DNA of 64,000 bases from Streptomyces sp. NRRL F-6492 (GCF_001280125.1 NZ_LGEG01000114.1:108231-172230); one strand, 5' to 3'. Positions 19,601 through 24,190 are shown, numbered from the stretch's first letter. A program made the numbers and translations. Notes: a model not told the origin generated them from the letters alone.

Positions 19601-19972
19601 CTCGGCCAGCAGCTGCACGAGCTGGAGGATCGCCATGATCTTCGTGTACTCGACCTGGTTGGCGACCTTCAGCGCCACCTCGGACAGCTGGCGCGACAGC
19701 TCCGCCGTCTGCGTCAGCTGGTTCGCGCCGGCGGTCGCGCCCGTGAGGTCGTTCATGGCCACGAGGAAGGAGTCGGCCGCTTCGCCGTCGAAGTCGTTCT
19801 TGACGATCGGGATGAGCTCCGTGACGTACCCGGACAGGGTCTCCAGGTCCGTCGCGATGGCACCGTAGTGCTCCGACACCCGCCGCATGAGGTCCTCGTC
19901 GGCCTCGGGCCATTCCATGCCCGACACGAAGGCGAGGAAGTCGGCGATCCCTTCCGGCGGGTTGATGGCCAT
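1673..19972 (-). CDS. Giant T7SS-exported multidomain toxin-like protein with three 'lonely Cys' modules (6,099 aa)
   Basis: An uninterrupted 18.3-kb gene. Residues 1-235 form a helical CpnT-like N-terminal domain with a WXG-like turn, F61-D-G63...F69, and hydrophobic helices at 112-160; there is no Sec or Tat signal, so T7SS export is expected. A Pro/Ala linker (about 285-425) leads to a helical part (430-690). Three modules pair a His and a Cys: H988/C1024 (VFVVGMHTD, FTTCNLA), H2313/C2349 (FVVGWHTD, FTGCDLA) and H3643/C3687 (AGHIAG, FAACGLG). A WRTLDADAY-type module recurs at about 1145-1315, 1330-1495 and 2067-2275. An OmpA-like stretch (2470-2570) and an HD-like motif (ILFHDIEK, H3280-D3281) follow. 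Residues 3850-5750 are beta-rich repeats ending in variants of VPDH. A Pro-rich linker precedes a 270-aa C-terminal module (from about 5831) that should carry the effector activity; I do not recognise it. PGAP-style naming would be 'lonely Cys domain-containing protein'. Confidence 0.9.
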   Translation of the reverse strand: MAINPPEGIADFLAFVSGMEWPEADEDLMRRVSEHYGAIATDLETLSGYVTELIPIVKNDFDGEAADSFLVAMNDLTGATAGANQLTQTAELSRQLSEVALKVANQVEYTKIMAILQLVQLLAEILFATLFSAFTFGAVWGPVSAMFTATREGLNHLFRWLLQTIISQTFIGITGGVFQDTVIQLYQLNAGHTTSWNTESLIDSIKQGALTGLVGGPLEVVFHYGGKMLGRLLGGRTPGSIISKRIDDVLNKADNKLGDVPKNKKLDVPQGSAGPKSKLNDVASKTDKELPPTPVNKAKNDTTPPPVPPKTPTEGGVPAPAARPKPDTAAPAPVTTKPDTPGGATAKDKPNAPVTGAKDAPAPGAKDTPAPGTKDAPAPGRTDAPAPGRTESGAGATAPGAGKSAAGDAPTTGAPAKSSDAPGTGGAAGHGANPLDELLATKEARSAFAKDVGELLGGVNRQLETGFMRFGEGTIAEAFADKMGDVFAKHLKHEGADEVAEAAAKQAAREAGKEFGDVLAHQWVRLGADHADLPELLTKAMGDLGNLAPLKNLADAMPDLFARSEHSNALARVFKQENPLQGSPMYQLGGAVASLLSEGTHEMLSEGFYNLVFGDGTFKITAGPFASGVAMGALSHGLNRMFEPVMVKYQNWVLSHQYAENPNDSKYFGLLHPINIASFVANMTGNPAPWPVPRPTSDTTDPSFTRDMKDMVKWVFSNPFTGTPFFSDTPGGPDVTVQSDGGSAFTPLDVDLGPSFADDIAKDPLFQVESDGDTSTDGGGDKDSDTKDDGPGTARPTTSSDLSSLLGDDTENRGPNRTEEDRLTSRTATQSGGDQFAAPVPKATEQSAEEPAGTASGVKPHPLQAEADRAAAEGLGYLLVDVDDTDTPSGDAPAHRTDLDDESPRAPAAGDDGPEAPAGDNDDPKVPTGLGDDGPEVPVDGDGHSLTPSGGPVRDIPSGIAVGALSPAQNNALQALPKRPGVFVVGMHTDLDTPHDPATVLNALTDAHDDGRLDGITRIQFTTCNLASPVHEATVKTVMSGLWKHRANDVPPPGPVKALAADTPVWYVPGGRLVTAADVSVTSDGRLSVRRDDAARHEYADTGAPDHTPDVTAPRSDGLPDLPDRLDPVDGGVVKFGPGGATPGPLSQHLTREHWGLLLTDPSGADLLAEVADGARDADGAWRTLDADAYRRLLTLTLAPDHTRPSADDVAEAFTAYAEEAEAAASANDGWGGLEAVANLVRALHLDASDRPLGQDTEILVQRVLLDQGFPPVRLSPEARTTAFWRDSTPLVLSAELALGMSGLAQAATRPSPLPGTATPSPAPLPPENALRDLLREPDEARTALLRDLLNGAHTKEGVWRTLDTDAYLALRAGIEGGEQNALAEDVRGALDGVFAKHRQDLAGATGLVGQLKAVADTVLTLHQVTGVRASPSGALTADAEFVVPRMLLDLGVTPVKLPAKYHTEATWKKPKMPAMKATRLQTFAIDVARAVVSSHRWPSTPTSTSTSADSGSPAGGPSAATGRPAGDGARPAGDHTSTPVGGPALAQARETGDGQPARGRDDDAAGPEDWRADLNALGARTPEDTTAHLVLNDAPVRLVGRSDSTLRTDDKPYTTLTKDLPQDATHWLTVRIPAGRAVDSGDGRLLLGKDDLAAVTVIGPDSELTTIQKFQQSLREPGAAPDTRPLPLSVLTPVGQVLHAHPGLDDDHPMVRAARRVMYAEASREAELRLGTALAAREDVQREVRQLVRQIWNRIEKEPVARTRTGEEVDRIALLGSPEASASGSVGNDPGTLKAVVTDGNVREQMHLLGNVVHSNAVYGNVTKPLLKFTKPEPPILSGDWANQQRAAALIEDLEALPKSPARDERIAEIERGLRTALRPDEVNPPLSDRERRHALRDDQLLWEPGERRTGIKMIAESQVTADSTGGLMSAGTSNTTYFTLALVHAMSKQWKIPVDYQLVRLALLVDMLPVGHHTFHEIMRAADAFERDVLAREPGHTPGTLEYGDDWGRFRSLPPLTESELRAAMPGGRFPDEVALGLEPGETTPVDSPDPAHVPVAVAPRDARAPRGDEWSVLLDRLPGDRNRLEPLLGELLGGTPGKTRDWRRVHADSYQELRSRLIGDVEPDAQTGVRDEVTSIMERLIPQPEDTTAVDPEESAHPGGADPHAELDGIFDQYYSAMAAAGTDRTRLAAVADVIGELQTYQARHEPGATVPPPPDSVVPADTLVLVQHLLVAQGYTPALLGEESGTAGFWQRPADQVAADLIAGMGEFARSQPVRTIPAGIAVGPLSPGQSRALSSVPRQSGRFVVGWHTDPASPPDTDAVLRTLVDAHDSGRLDGVTEIQFTGCDLATPLHETTVRTVMSGLWAHRSQGGTDRDPLTALAADAPVWSVPGSPLFTARHVGITADGRITVLGDPPARWHRYTDTGTSDHTPDKTVTDRDGAPADAVRDAGTDMPDHPGAVRFGDENEASLTVVFGPGGEPSTPRQVTVRFPEKGKSLSEDQRAELDAFARDLRPELERRRRDGEPKLEVTVTAGGNNRFPGRAKQAADARVTALVAALSDSLGRVAPESDRTLIDHITFDRRPQGLSLLDSLTPTGPSTAESRRESTVSGDVRTLTPYTEEARALLRQLPDAGIDLTQLSLAIGHARGDESLRGLAGDPDGAVAKSIAEIHRTVRPYRHPVQTGASISPELLTRLRESADDRTTYSLDELVSATPVWSTRQGHEAGAADNAIVEVHPSVTWSVPQALGENRVVFTPGSHYEVTSVTRATGGRSLVRLREVDPQAPEGSERGPSRRTAPGGPVIGVPGMSYPGPSRPTGDGLAWKNKRYGYATKEYVHRGEAEVEVVDGTPYVRFYTAVVEEVPLTITPGVPGRATSADNHKDVQQDPRTGQVLLCTGSGDATMWTSIGTPARSVAWLMKYQAEHGDAKKPLIRSYLVPQDVYHRISEGARHLDTPDVAGEKPSLNVDHSGDRNQFGIRGDDLTLLRESIRPNSLITYFAATKDHLSEDADDPGHTFPKHGEHLHVNELRDRIGMPDSEAPGLNAEYNPWISGASHQNSETALGRISRKLRQHHVTWKQYLQEPVDRVQEPLLEDPIPYAAREKELWKFLKDHLRFLDDTDTPSTDWPDRYNRSVDRLMHGTVVTWATHAALAHELARQDKEVSADFHVPREPARQDFAALRESRAAEIALQIETGERLTRLREDGAPVFRMLDLLGETFPGLDVRYGMICAASEEYTFYEHAQMVAGQYIRLVDATGNEGTRLIPVDAVVKAILFHDIEKLNSKAMYGAGKDAHDNEPEHRGAVDLMRRYRNLWGDMTRDQVSFAFRASLLLVDSDPMGFYFRGKESADSTFQWIAEAALRLTDTPMETTEGTRRRLVDLDSERLKTIRRLFHEFHQYYQADLSSYTSYSRYHDRRGGNAWHSGKATFDKYFEAPAAGPLSTGDPTSGTGPELAEAEVPVAGTDKDFPRYRRFALVDRTEGPERFAYETQYRNLAAMFADDDTVKGHFERIGAARLRAAAGKLGDTANARPETPPASSVHSEDDDDYGYGFGLPGADEDQFVSLGSGETPTPAPASAPTTPRDSADRVDELVLAITRSHQDNGTHHFIDPDTAPGEAERLRDAVGRFPRDERFFSLAGHIAGTDGAPTWRGQRVTARELATVLSRLADTGVWDTAKPLQFAACGLGGGLERSYAADALRALRELRPGLSLTAYAPRSTLWFVPSVTGPFGTDTTGPGHTAVAQKVVWGADGTPRLVPDHWVKLSLPVGEGAGVEATVLGAHMPPDGGLPADAVPLTTSAPQGYLTAEREGSGDLSEAVPFGTGDNGEGTSSQQPVAPPVPPASDASAPPPPQVPWYVAHKALGDGRVTSVLGSERVAEDRKVARTELEHAGVDARTAVKVVGRLATVLSSGDTRTWDAFLRDGLVFRANGRVVVVTAWPAGLAHHAAQARDESAPYASRNQAVTNRAVTSGGNASVAAGVDAVLKLAGVGNLTGVTPSVKVQAGTTYATARTSTTDTQGAGRTVVKATHEFDGDVRVQVRVLDKDPGRERTVELGTSTRLRIAFPEGVAPSGDGATWKVTDSGALKSVLSTVNAVAPGQLLADLASTLHRAGFAPDVTAAFVSEVSQEFFNEKAFKDGNQWWSTGSLSSRVFTAGGFTRKSLAGHFLVDAELTGLQHMGRTGGPLRVREDFSDAFGVKSSSKFGDKSGLTAGAAAPATVSRYVLVPSVELAVNAARSHNFDVGGADKSKAKLKHAEEAQAEYRAVARFHVEFVSSSKRPPLSFDSTLEMAVGVPASRAADFEARLLGPDRERFTPEPPRRGDTAPRPSARVRTVGTAVRELLRLARQEPAANKDVGASRPFPSGGLPDAAGLLKIARRHPIEIATPDGTLPAGAPWTSLRDRPGVSVVPEQRAYALVDTALDGPAFRYHVDAAGQVTAAQRLGTSTFTELFGPLERGEGGVAQLTALSAARPWLGFSVHDGSEAPPHLVGASRPDDVRLVVHRDADGTLDVRGILRHPVEQAVRNLAADDGAAARPTRVYADVAAELEDFAALRGPVEVRIDTRYAHADELAYRIEGSPHLRIRQGDDPRRPVAYLMEVTEGGALLGPFRQRDFGSDPVEPPALASRTGLGPGVVGELPGAPKVLEAARGWLDTHLERTGLKRRLSEDEYAQFHRELTAAFGTPGMRARFAKLLGSGVPVVLKAGGQEIRLHLRTELRDLRGTVGESGLSLTRSATHTANQAVGVGGQVSFSVTGGGTLRIGTGEKSRIEVPGVKVGGGATLSNVKDSVTATIKASREQETTGEHTAFTYAAVHHLTATVHDGRGDLVSGSSLRVEGDDVSAVVRVADEHLSDTTTAHRASTGTVTVFPQADAPGWIDDSAVPEFTLPRGGLGGVHPEFLGTRRLTASASALVAEHGGGTPPKARDDEFGRHSEDTVGTLRRGLTPEIEDALTPNFLQSRFERLTGPDGAVFPLPPDADGRAQALVVRLRLGTPVHEGTGTGTSLAYGAETGTKSATADTGSYNVGVGLGLGGYASLDGATVVASGSVDATRTRTDVRTVSTASTATSTVTYKGTTHRYRADAYYEISHHTWKPDGRLSTGPSAHSARTLLVKVDGGVELTVPDHRARALDITVPGPPRTAETPETRSYVNADLAKAVAHVEKLDADAVLPEVRRLLRTLKGLPDGLDDGIPTDFSRGLASVFSPESLRAGFTALNTTSVRQLVKLRQLGGGTRLIGVRVTATVGDPVYVGPRDQVTLAAADTATRSAASASGASDKAGGQVTVTVKGTDATGTPRGGIKAGGGADTSVGRTVTDTVSERDQHSLEVTGTAQEFRHPVTYTVDVFDSSEPHQTVRMAGAALNAPAQWVDRATDGRAGRWFAAQWGGQWEKLFPSGHAPTATGTLLGGEARLLVPDHLTRPGAGLPAEAVRVSGHVRPNGPTAVPRQVEDLNGDLAPALQALSLPGLDRVLRWLPAAASLPHRVAEGDTGAPARRDLAPATLEGLRTDVLTTEQNLRANVRRLLDGGYTVPVAGGEEITVRMVVHRTRHLASGEFDSNVETGVRERETERERERATFGWSGSLTPDGRVHSTDTGTPEGPGVSHVTTNLGVPLGVGGERGHGFSTTRGETVDERDKKKGTQHYYEADVTWILTGSRRTTVEVVVDGGLIGLLHDDAVDGMLRKHADLFGQKPGPVAQVEGAGQGASEGRTADRKRSVEEDQKQEQDAAKDQAPPKEQAPGDDQAGPIPEVKTGQEREIRPKVVGPPVITVTPPSGADAESTPDTVPAPSDPARLAPPATPPGPVPAVTVTPPADPAALPAPPAPPPAPAYRLTDYETAGTTSHTRRVGETRVVAFADGEDPIAFALNGPSRDAASFPAFRPVRPVEAVERPALRVSADHRLAVPDHDDVRAFYATADVVEEARTRLAPAAAVRLDVDPEAYVRFTRDGVEHTLLRVAVRGAGASGSAPLVLAGDPEGPHIALRDDARPARRDADMRRAVDANLAHYGPALERIAEESERSDPGLSDPRTVLARALADLRRVRDGGDPAALARAEAEAARAFAAAAGDAYGSPGDDWHVRLGQGHAAVTLPAVDWSF

Positions 19973-19991
19973 GGCGTGAGGGTCCTCTGAT

Positions 19992-20037
19992 CGTGCGGAC
20001 GGCTGTGCCCGGTGGAACGGGGGCAGCCGTCCGCACG
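19992..20037 (-). terminator. 14-bp inverted repeat overlapping the giant gene's promoter
   Basis: CGTGCGGACGGCTG at 19992-20005 pairs perfectly with CAGCCGTCCGCACG at 20024-20037, with an 18-nt loop that can pair further (CCC with GGG). In a transcript of the upstream operon (stop at 20099) it would form a strong terminator-like hairpin without a U-tract. It also covers the -10 element and spacer of promoter C, so a DNA-binding operator is the alternative reading. Confidence 0.65.
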
Positions 20038-20042
20038 GTTCA
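20016..20042 (-). promoter_or_regulatory. T7-locus ECF-type promoter, site C (giant gene)
   Basis: Minus strand: TGAACC at 20042-20037, 17 bases, CGTT at 20019-20016, ending 43 nt before the ATG at 19972. The right arm of the 14-bp inverted repeat falls in the spacer, and the -10 lies in its loop. Confidence 0.8.
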
Positions 20043-20098
20043 GGGGGAGGACGCCCCCCGCACGTGGCGCCGGGTGGACGGCGCTCGGCGGCCCGGGC

Positions 20099-20407
20099 TC
20101 AGAAGGCGTCCGCCTGGGACCCGGCCTCCTCGTCCGACCTGTCCATGATGTCGGAGGTGCCGTTGCCGGCTTCGACGACCGTGCCCAGCCGTGTGGTGAC
20201 GTAGGAGAGCGTCTCGGTGAGGTTCTCGGTGGGCTTGTCGACCTGATCGTGGTACGTCGTGCCGATCTCGTCTTTGCCCGCGGACTCCTTGTTGATCCGG
20301 TTGATCTCCAGGATCGCCTTGCCGAGGTCGGCGAGACAGCGCTGGTAGTCGTCGTAGTGGGCGAACTTGCTCTTGAGGTCGCTCAGTACCCTCAGGTCGT
20401 CAGCCAC
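20099..20407 (-). CDS. Small WXG100-like helical protein (102 aa)
   Basis: Fourth and last gene of the operon driven from site D. It starts with GTG at 20407 and overlaps the end of the YbaB-like gene by 8 bp; its GGAGGA ribosome site lies inside that gene, so translation is coupled. The sequence is highly charged and helical, with a central IGTTYHDQVDKPTENL stretch resembling the turn and second helix of WXG100 proteins, but no W-x-G. The length (about 100 aa) fits the Esx family. There is no signal or membrane segment. It probably acts as a partner, chaperone or small co-secreted substrate for the 753-aa protein or for the giant protein encoded next. That role is inference. Confidence 0.8.
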   Translation of the reverse strand: MADDLRVLSDLKSKFAHYDDYQRCLADLGKAILEINRINKESAGKDEIGTTYHDQVDKPTENLTETLSYVTTRLGTVVEAGNGTSDIMDRSDEEAGSQADAF

Positions 20408-20966
20408 TGAACTCCTCCTGCTTCCCGGTGGGGATACGGCTCTCGGCCTGCGTGGCGAACTCCTCCTGCTTGGCTGCCTGTTCGGAGGCGCGGCGGGCGG
20501 CTGCCTCCTCCTCGGCGGCGAACTCCTGCTGCCGGGCCGCCTTCGCCTCCTCCTGGGCCTTCTCCAGGCCGAAGGACGGGGCCATCGCCCGCAGCGGCTT
20601 GAGGAGTTCGTCCATGTCGTCGGGCGTGCCGGCGAGGCCGGTCACGCTGCGCAGGTGTCCGCCGAAGTCCTGGAAGCCCTTGATGTGCTCGATGACGTGG
20701 CTGCCCATCTTGGCCCGCGCCTCGTTGAGAACGGCGATCAGGGCCGCGGCCAGTTCGGCCGGTGCCATCGACTGGTAGGCCTTGGTGTGGAAGGTCATCG
20801 AGACCACCTGGCCCTGGGGGCCGACCGTGACCGACACCATGCGGTCCTTGGAGGTGACGGACGCGGTCGCCGCGTCCAGTTCGCGCTTGGCCGCGAGCAT
20901 CCTGTCCCGCTGATCGTGCAGGGCCGACATCGCGTCCTTGAGGATGCCGTCGAAGTCGATGGCCAT
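20400..20966 (-). CDS. YbaB/EbfC-like protein of the T7SS operon (188 aa)
   Basis: Residues 1-110 match the YbaB/EbfC pattern: an N-terminal helix (FDGILKDAMSALHDQRDRML), a central beta part (DRMVSVTVGPQGQVVSMTFH) and a helix with ELAAALIAVLNEA. The C-terminal 70 residues are a charged Glu/Ala/Gln-rich helix with repeats around QEEFA. YbaB-like proteins are known in type VII loci, for example EspL in mycobacteria, where they act in the cytosol in substrate handling or regulation rather than as nucleoid proteins. The ATG at 20966 follows an AAGG site. It sits 50 bp after the 753-aa gene and overlaps the 102-aa gene. A chaperone-like role for the neighbouring secreted proteins is inference. Confidence 0.82.
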   Translation of the reverse strand: MAIDFDGILKDAMSALHDQRDRMLAAKRELDAATASVTSKDRMVSVTVGPQGQVVSMTFHTKAYQSMAPAELAAALIAVLNEARAKMGSHVIEHIKGFQDFGGHLRSVTGLAGTPDDMDELLKPLRAMAPSFGLEKAQEEAKAARQQEFAAEEEAAARRASEQAAKQEEFATQAESRIPTGKQEEFSG

Positions 20967-21016
20967 GGTACGCCTTTCGTGCTGCTGGGATGGGTGGTGT
21001 CGGTGACGGGTGGACG

Positions 21017-23278
21017 TCAGCGTCCGATGACTCCGCTGACGGAGCCGGTGTCGGTGCCCCAGGTCTCCTCGTCCTCGGTCAGCCAGGTGGTGCGCTGCCG
21101 GTCGTTGCCCTGGTTGGGTCCGCCCGCGCCCGCTCCGGCGCCGGGACTCATCGGGGGCATCATCGGGGACTGCGGCATCTGCGCGCCGCCGCTTCCGGTG
21201 CCGCCACCTCCTGTCCCTCCGCCTCCGGTGCCGCCGCCCGACTGCCGGCCGTCGGGGGTCGCGGTGGCGGTGAGCGGCGGACCTTCCGGAGGGATGCCGA
21301 GCATGCGCGCGGCCCGCTCGCCAAGCCCCCCGGTGCCGGTGACGACCGAGGAGCCGCCCTTCAGCCGGGGACCGTCGCCGCTGCCGCCCGAACCGCCGCC
21401 GTCGAGGGTGAACCTGTTGCCGCCGCCGCGCGAGCCGTACCCGTCGAGGATCAGCTTGTTGTCTCCGCCCGAGCCGCCACCGCCGGTGGTGATCTTCCGT
21501 ACGGGGGGCGAGTCGACGGCGTGCTCGGCGTTGGTGAGCAGCTGGTGCATGCGGCTGATCGGGTTGCCGTTCGCGTCGACGACGATGCCGTCCTTGAGGG
21601 TGGCTCCCTTGGGGAGGGCGTAGGGGTTGCCGTTGGAGTCGAGCAGCTGCTTGCCCTTGGCGTCGACCACGGTGCCGTCCGCGAGGACTTTCGCGCCTTC
21701 GGGAAGCCGGATGCGGTCGTAGTTGGAGCCCGGGAGTCCGCCCGTCTGGGTCTCGTCCTTGACGGGCGGCGTGCCCACCTTGCCGCCGGGGGGCGCGACG
21801 ATCTGCTTGCCACCCGTACCCAGGACCGGCTTGCCGTTGGCGTCGTAGACCTTGCCGTCCTTGCCGATGCGGGAGCCCGGAGGTACCAGGACGGGATTGC
21901 CGTCGCTGCCCATGACGGGCTTGCCGTTCTTGTCGAGCAGCGGGACCCTGCCACCGCCGCCCGCGCCCGTACCCGGCCCCCCTCCCGGCGAACCGGGCGT
22001 GGTGGTGGGCACCGAGACCGGCGGGATCTTGGGGCCGTCGGGCAGGCCCGTCGGCTTCTTGTCACCGGGATTGCCTGAGCCTCCTCCCTTGCCGCCCTTC
22101 AGATCGGGAAGGCCGCTGCCGCCCCCGCCACCCCCGCCGCCCCCGATCCCGCCCGGACCGCCGCTTCCGCCGCCCGGCAGGTCCTCGGTGCCCGGGCCCC
22201 CGCCGCCGCCGGCACCGCCGGGCCCGGTGGGACTGCCCCCGCCCGGCAGGGTGAAGCTCGGCTGGTAGACGCCTTCCTCCAGGGCGGCCGCGAGCTTCAG
22301 GTAGCTGTTGTCCAGGGCGAGGACGTGGGTCGACGCGGCGGTGTCGAGGTCGGCGATCGTCTTGAGCCACTCGTTCTTCGCGTTCCGTTCGACCGTCCTG
22401 ACCCAGTCGGGGGAACTGACGTCGTTCTTGGAGCCGTCGAGGATCTGGCCGAAGTCCGGAGTGGTCGTGGACGTGTAGCCGTTCGCGTAGCTCGGAGTGC
22501 CCGTCGTCCGCCAGGTGACGGTGAGTGTCGAGCCCGTCATGAGACGGTTGAACTCCGCCCGGAGCAGCGCCACCCCGTTCATGGCCGAGTACCCGGCCCC
22601 CGAATCGGGGGGCACCTTCTTGGCCCTCCACGCTTCGAATGCCCCGTACATCCCCCGGGAGGACGTCTCGAGCTGTGTCTTGGACTCACCCAGCAACTTC
22701 GAGATGTCCTGCGGGGTCTTGATGTCCAGCTTGACCTTGTTCATCTCCATGTGGATCACGTCGACGAACTTCTTGAACGCGCCGGCCGCGCTGCCCCGCC
22801 ATTCGCTCCCCTCGGAGTCCATGTCGTTCCCCCAGCCCTTGATGAGCGGGAGCCATTCGTCGAGCCACGTGACCACCCCGTCCAGCTGGTCCTTCGCGTT
22901 GCCGAACGAGAAGGAGTTGACGATGTCCGTCTTCGCGGACGAGGTCCCGTTCACCAGGGGCAGCAGCGCCTTGTAGGGCTCGTTCAGGAACAGGTTGTAC
23001 GGGGACTTGACGTCGTCGAAGTAGCCCTTCCAGTTGACGCTGAAGCCGACCACGAACCGTGCCGACTGGCCGCCGTAGCTGGTGTCGAACGTCCAGTAGA
23101 AGTCGAAGATCTTGCTGTAGTCCTTGCTGAAGGCGACGTTCTTCTCGATGCGGAAGGTGCCGAAGTCGGACCAGTCCGTCGAGCCCGGCCCGGCCACCGT
23201 CTCCCGGGTCGTCAAGGCCCCGGTCGTGTCCATGAAGACCTTGAGGCCTTCCTCCCAGGTCCACTTCTTTACCGCCAT
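21017..23278 (-). CDS. Large WXG-domain T7SS substrate with Gly-rich and DGxVxDxxGxP repeats (753 aa)
   Basis: Residues 1-330 are folded and carry one true WXG motif, W160-R-G162 with F168 (SEWRGSAAGAFKKF), between helices. This resembles the actinobacterial 'AAWKG' WXG relatives, though the assignment is tentative. Residues 345-450 are almost pure Gly/Pro/Ser. Residues 450-600 hold repeated short beta units of the type IGKDGKVYDANGKPV, LADGTVVDAKGKQL and LKDGIVVDANGNPI. The last 30 residues (TTWLTEDEETWGTD) resemble the acidic tail I know from other long Streptomyces WXG proteins, possibly an export or recognition tail. There is no Sec signal, so T7SS export is expected. The ATG at 23278 is 34 bp after the 143-aa gene, so it belongs to the operon from site D. 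Confidence 0.88.
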   Translation of the reverse strand: MAVKKWTWEEGLKVFMDTTGALTTRETVAGPGSTDWSDFGTFRIEKNVAFSKDYSKIFDFYWTFDTSYGGQSARFVVGFSVNWKGYFDDVKSPYNLFLNEPYKALLPLVNGTSSAKTDIVNSFSFGNAKDQLDGVVTWLDEWLPLIKGWGNDMDSEGSEWRGSAAGAFKKFVDVIHMEMNKVKLDIKTPQDISKLLGESKTQLETSSRGMYGAFEAWRAKKVPPDSGAGYSAMNGVALLRAEFNRLMTGSTLTVTWRTTGTPSYANGYTSTTTPDFGQILDGSKNDVSSPDWVRTVERNAKNEWLKTIADLDTAASTHVLALDNSYLKLAAALEEGVYQPSFTLPGGGSPTGPGGAGGGGGPGTEDLPGGGSGGPGGIGGGGGGGGGSGLPDLKGGKGGGSGNPGDKKPTGLPDGPKIPPVSVPTTTPGSPGGGPGTGAGGGGRVPLLDKNGKPVMGSDGNPVLVPPGSRIGKDGKVYDANGKPVLGTGGKQIVAPPGGKVGTPPVKDETQTGGLPGSNYDRIRLPEGAKVLADGTVVDAKGKQLLDSNGNPYALPKGATLKDGIVVDANGNPISRMHQLLTNAEHAVDSPPVRKITTGGGGSGGDNKLILDGYGSRGGGNRFTLDGGGSGGSGDGPRLKGGSSVVTGTGGLGERAARMLGIPPEGPPLTATATPDGRQSGGGTGGGGTGGGGTGSGGAQMPQSPMMPPMSPGAGAGAGGPNQGNDRQRTTWLTEDEETWGTDTGSVSGVIGR

Positions 23279-23312
23279 GGTCGCGTCGAACTCCTGTCGG
23301 GTGGGTGACGGT

Positions 23313-23744
23313 CTACTTCTCGGGAGAGGGGGTGGACCCGCTGGACTGTTGGGCGTCCCGCTGGATCATGCCGAGGATCTCCCACATCTCGGTGACGTCG
23401 ACGGCGTCGCCCGCCGCGTCGCCGAGGATCTCCTTGACGCTCCGCAGGTTGATGCTGCCGCTCTTGGTGACGCCCTGGAGTTTGTCGAGAGCGCCCTCCA
23501 GCTGCGTGCACACGGCGGCGAATCCCGCCTGCACACGGGCGGCGCTGTGCAACTGCTTGGGGTTGCCCGGCAGGATCTGGCCGAAGTCACCGTTGGGCTT
23601 TCCCGCCGACCAGTCGGGGAGCGCCAGCAGGACCGTGTCCGAGGTGAGTTCCAGGAGCAGTTCCTCGAACTTCGTCGCCTTCTCCAGCAGAACGTCTTCG
23701 GTGATCGAAGTGACGCTCTCGCCACCCTCGTTGTCGTCCGCCAT
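23313..23744 (-). CDS. Small helical T7SS-locus protein (143 aa), first gene of the site D operon
   Basis: Start chosen at ATG 23744, which has a GGAGAG ribosome site and lies 47 nt after the CGTT of promoter D; an upstream in-frame ATG at 23819 would precede the promoter. The protein is acidic and helical, with SITEDVLLEKATKFEELLLE near the start and DLxxVTEMWEILGMIQRDA-like helices near the end. It has no WXG, signal or membrane segment. I do not recognise the family. Gene order (this protein, 753-aa WXG protein, YbaB-like protein, 102-aa protein) suggests a secretion partner. Confidence 0.82.
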   Translation of the reverse strand: MADDNEGGESVTSITEDVLLEKATKFEELLLELTSDTVLLALPDWSAGKPNGDFGQILPGNPKQLHSAARVQAGFAAVCTQLEGALDKLQGVTKSGSINLRSVKEILGDAAGDAVDVTEMWEILGMIQRDAQQSSGSTPSPEK

Positions 23745-23791
23745 GGGGTCTCTCCATTCCTGTTCCGGGCCGCGTACCGTCCGGCACGGAG

Positions 23792-23818
23792 AACGGAGGC
23801 CCCGCACTTGGAGGTTCA
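23792..23818 (-). promoter_or_regulatory. T7-locus ECF-type promoter, site D
   Basis: Minus strand: TGAACC at 23818-23813, 17 bases, CGTT at 23795-23792, ending 47 nt before the ATG of the 143-aa gene. The terminator of the Esx pair lies immediately upstream, so the two operons are cleanly separated. Confidence 0.8.
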
Positions 23819-23834
23819 CCCCGGCCCCGGAACG

Positions 23835-23877
23835 CCGGAACCCGGCACGCCGACGGTGACGGCGTGCCGGGTTCCGG
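23835..23877 (-). terminator. Intrinsic-type terminator after the Esx-like pair
   Basis: A perfect 17-bp stem, CCGGAACCCGGCACGCC at 23835-23851 with its complement at 23861-23877, and a 9-nt loop. It starts 17 bp after the stop codon of the 98-aa Esx-like gene. There is no U-tract, as is usual in Streptomyces. Confidence 0.8.
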
Positions 23878-23893
23878 TGCGGGGCGCGGAGGT

Positions 23894-24190
23894 TCAGCGC
23901 TGGAACAGGAACGCGCTCTTGCGGTCCCCGCCCCGGATGATGCCGTGGGCGTCGGCTAGCAGGTCCGCGCCCTTGTTGAACTGCTGCGACAGGTTGGAGT
24001 CCAGGGAGTTCACGACCTGCTTGAACTCCGCGAACTCCTTGGCCGCCTCACCGGTGAACTCCGACCGGATGGCGTCGAGCCGCTGGACGACGGTCTCCAC
24101 GGCCGAGCTCATGGTCGCGGCGACCTGCTTCATCTGGGCGTTCGCTTCCTCGAGCGCGCCGTGCTTGATGTCCATGTCCATTTCGCTCAT
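23894..24190 (-). CDS. WXG100-family Esx-like protein (98 aa), Trp replaced by Phe
   Basis: ATG at 24190 with AAGGAA seven bases upstream; an in-frame extension to 24280 lacks a ribosome site and overlaps the gene before it. Length and helix-turn-helix pattern fit the WXG100 family. The turn reads F45-T-G47-E-A-A-K-E-F53, so Phe stands where Trp is canonical, while the Gly and the spaced Phe are kept. It starts 53 bp after the first Esx-like gene and is followed by a strong terminator, so the two form a classic bicistronic esx pair that should make a heterodimer exported by EccC. Which is EsxA and which EsxB cannot be decided here. Confidence 0.88.
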   Translation of the reverse strand: MSEMDMDIKHGALEEANAQMKQVAATMSSAVETVVQRLDAIRSEFTGEAAKEFAEFKQVVNSLDSNLSQQFNKGADLLADAHGIIRGGDRKSAFLFQR

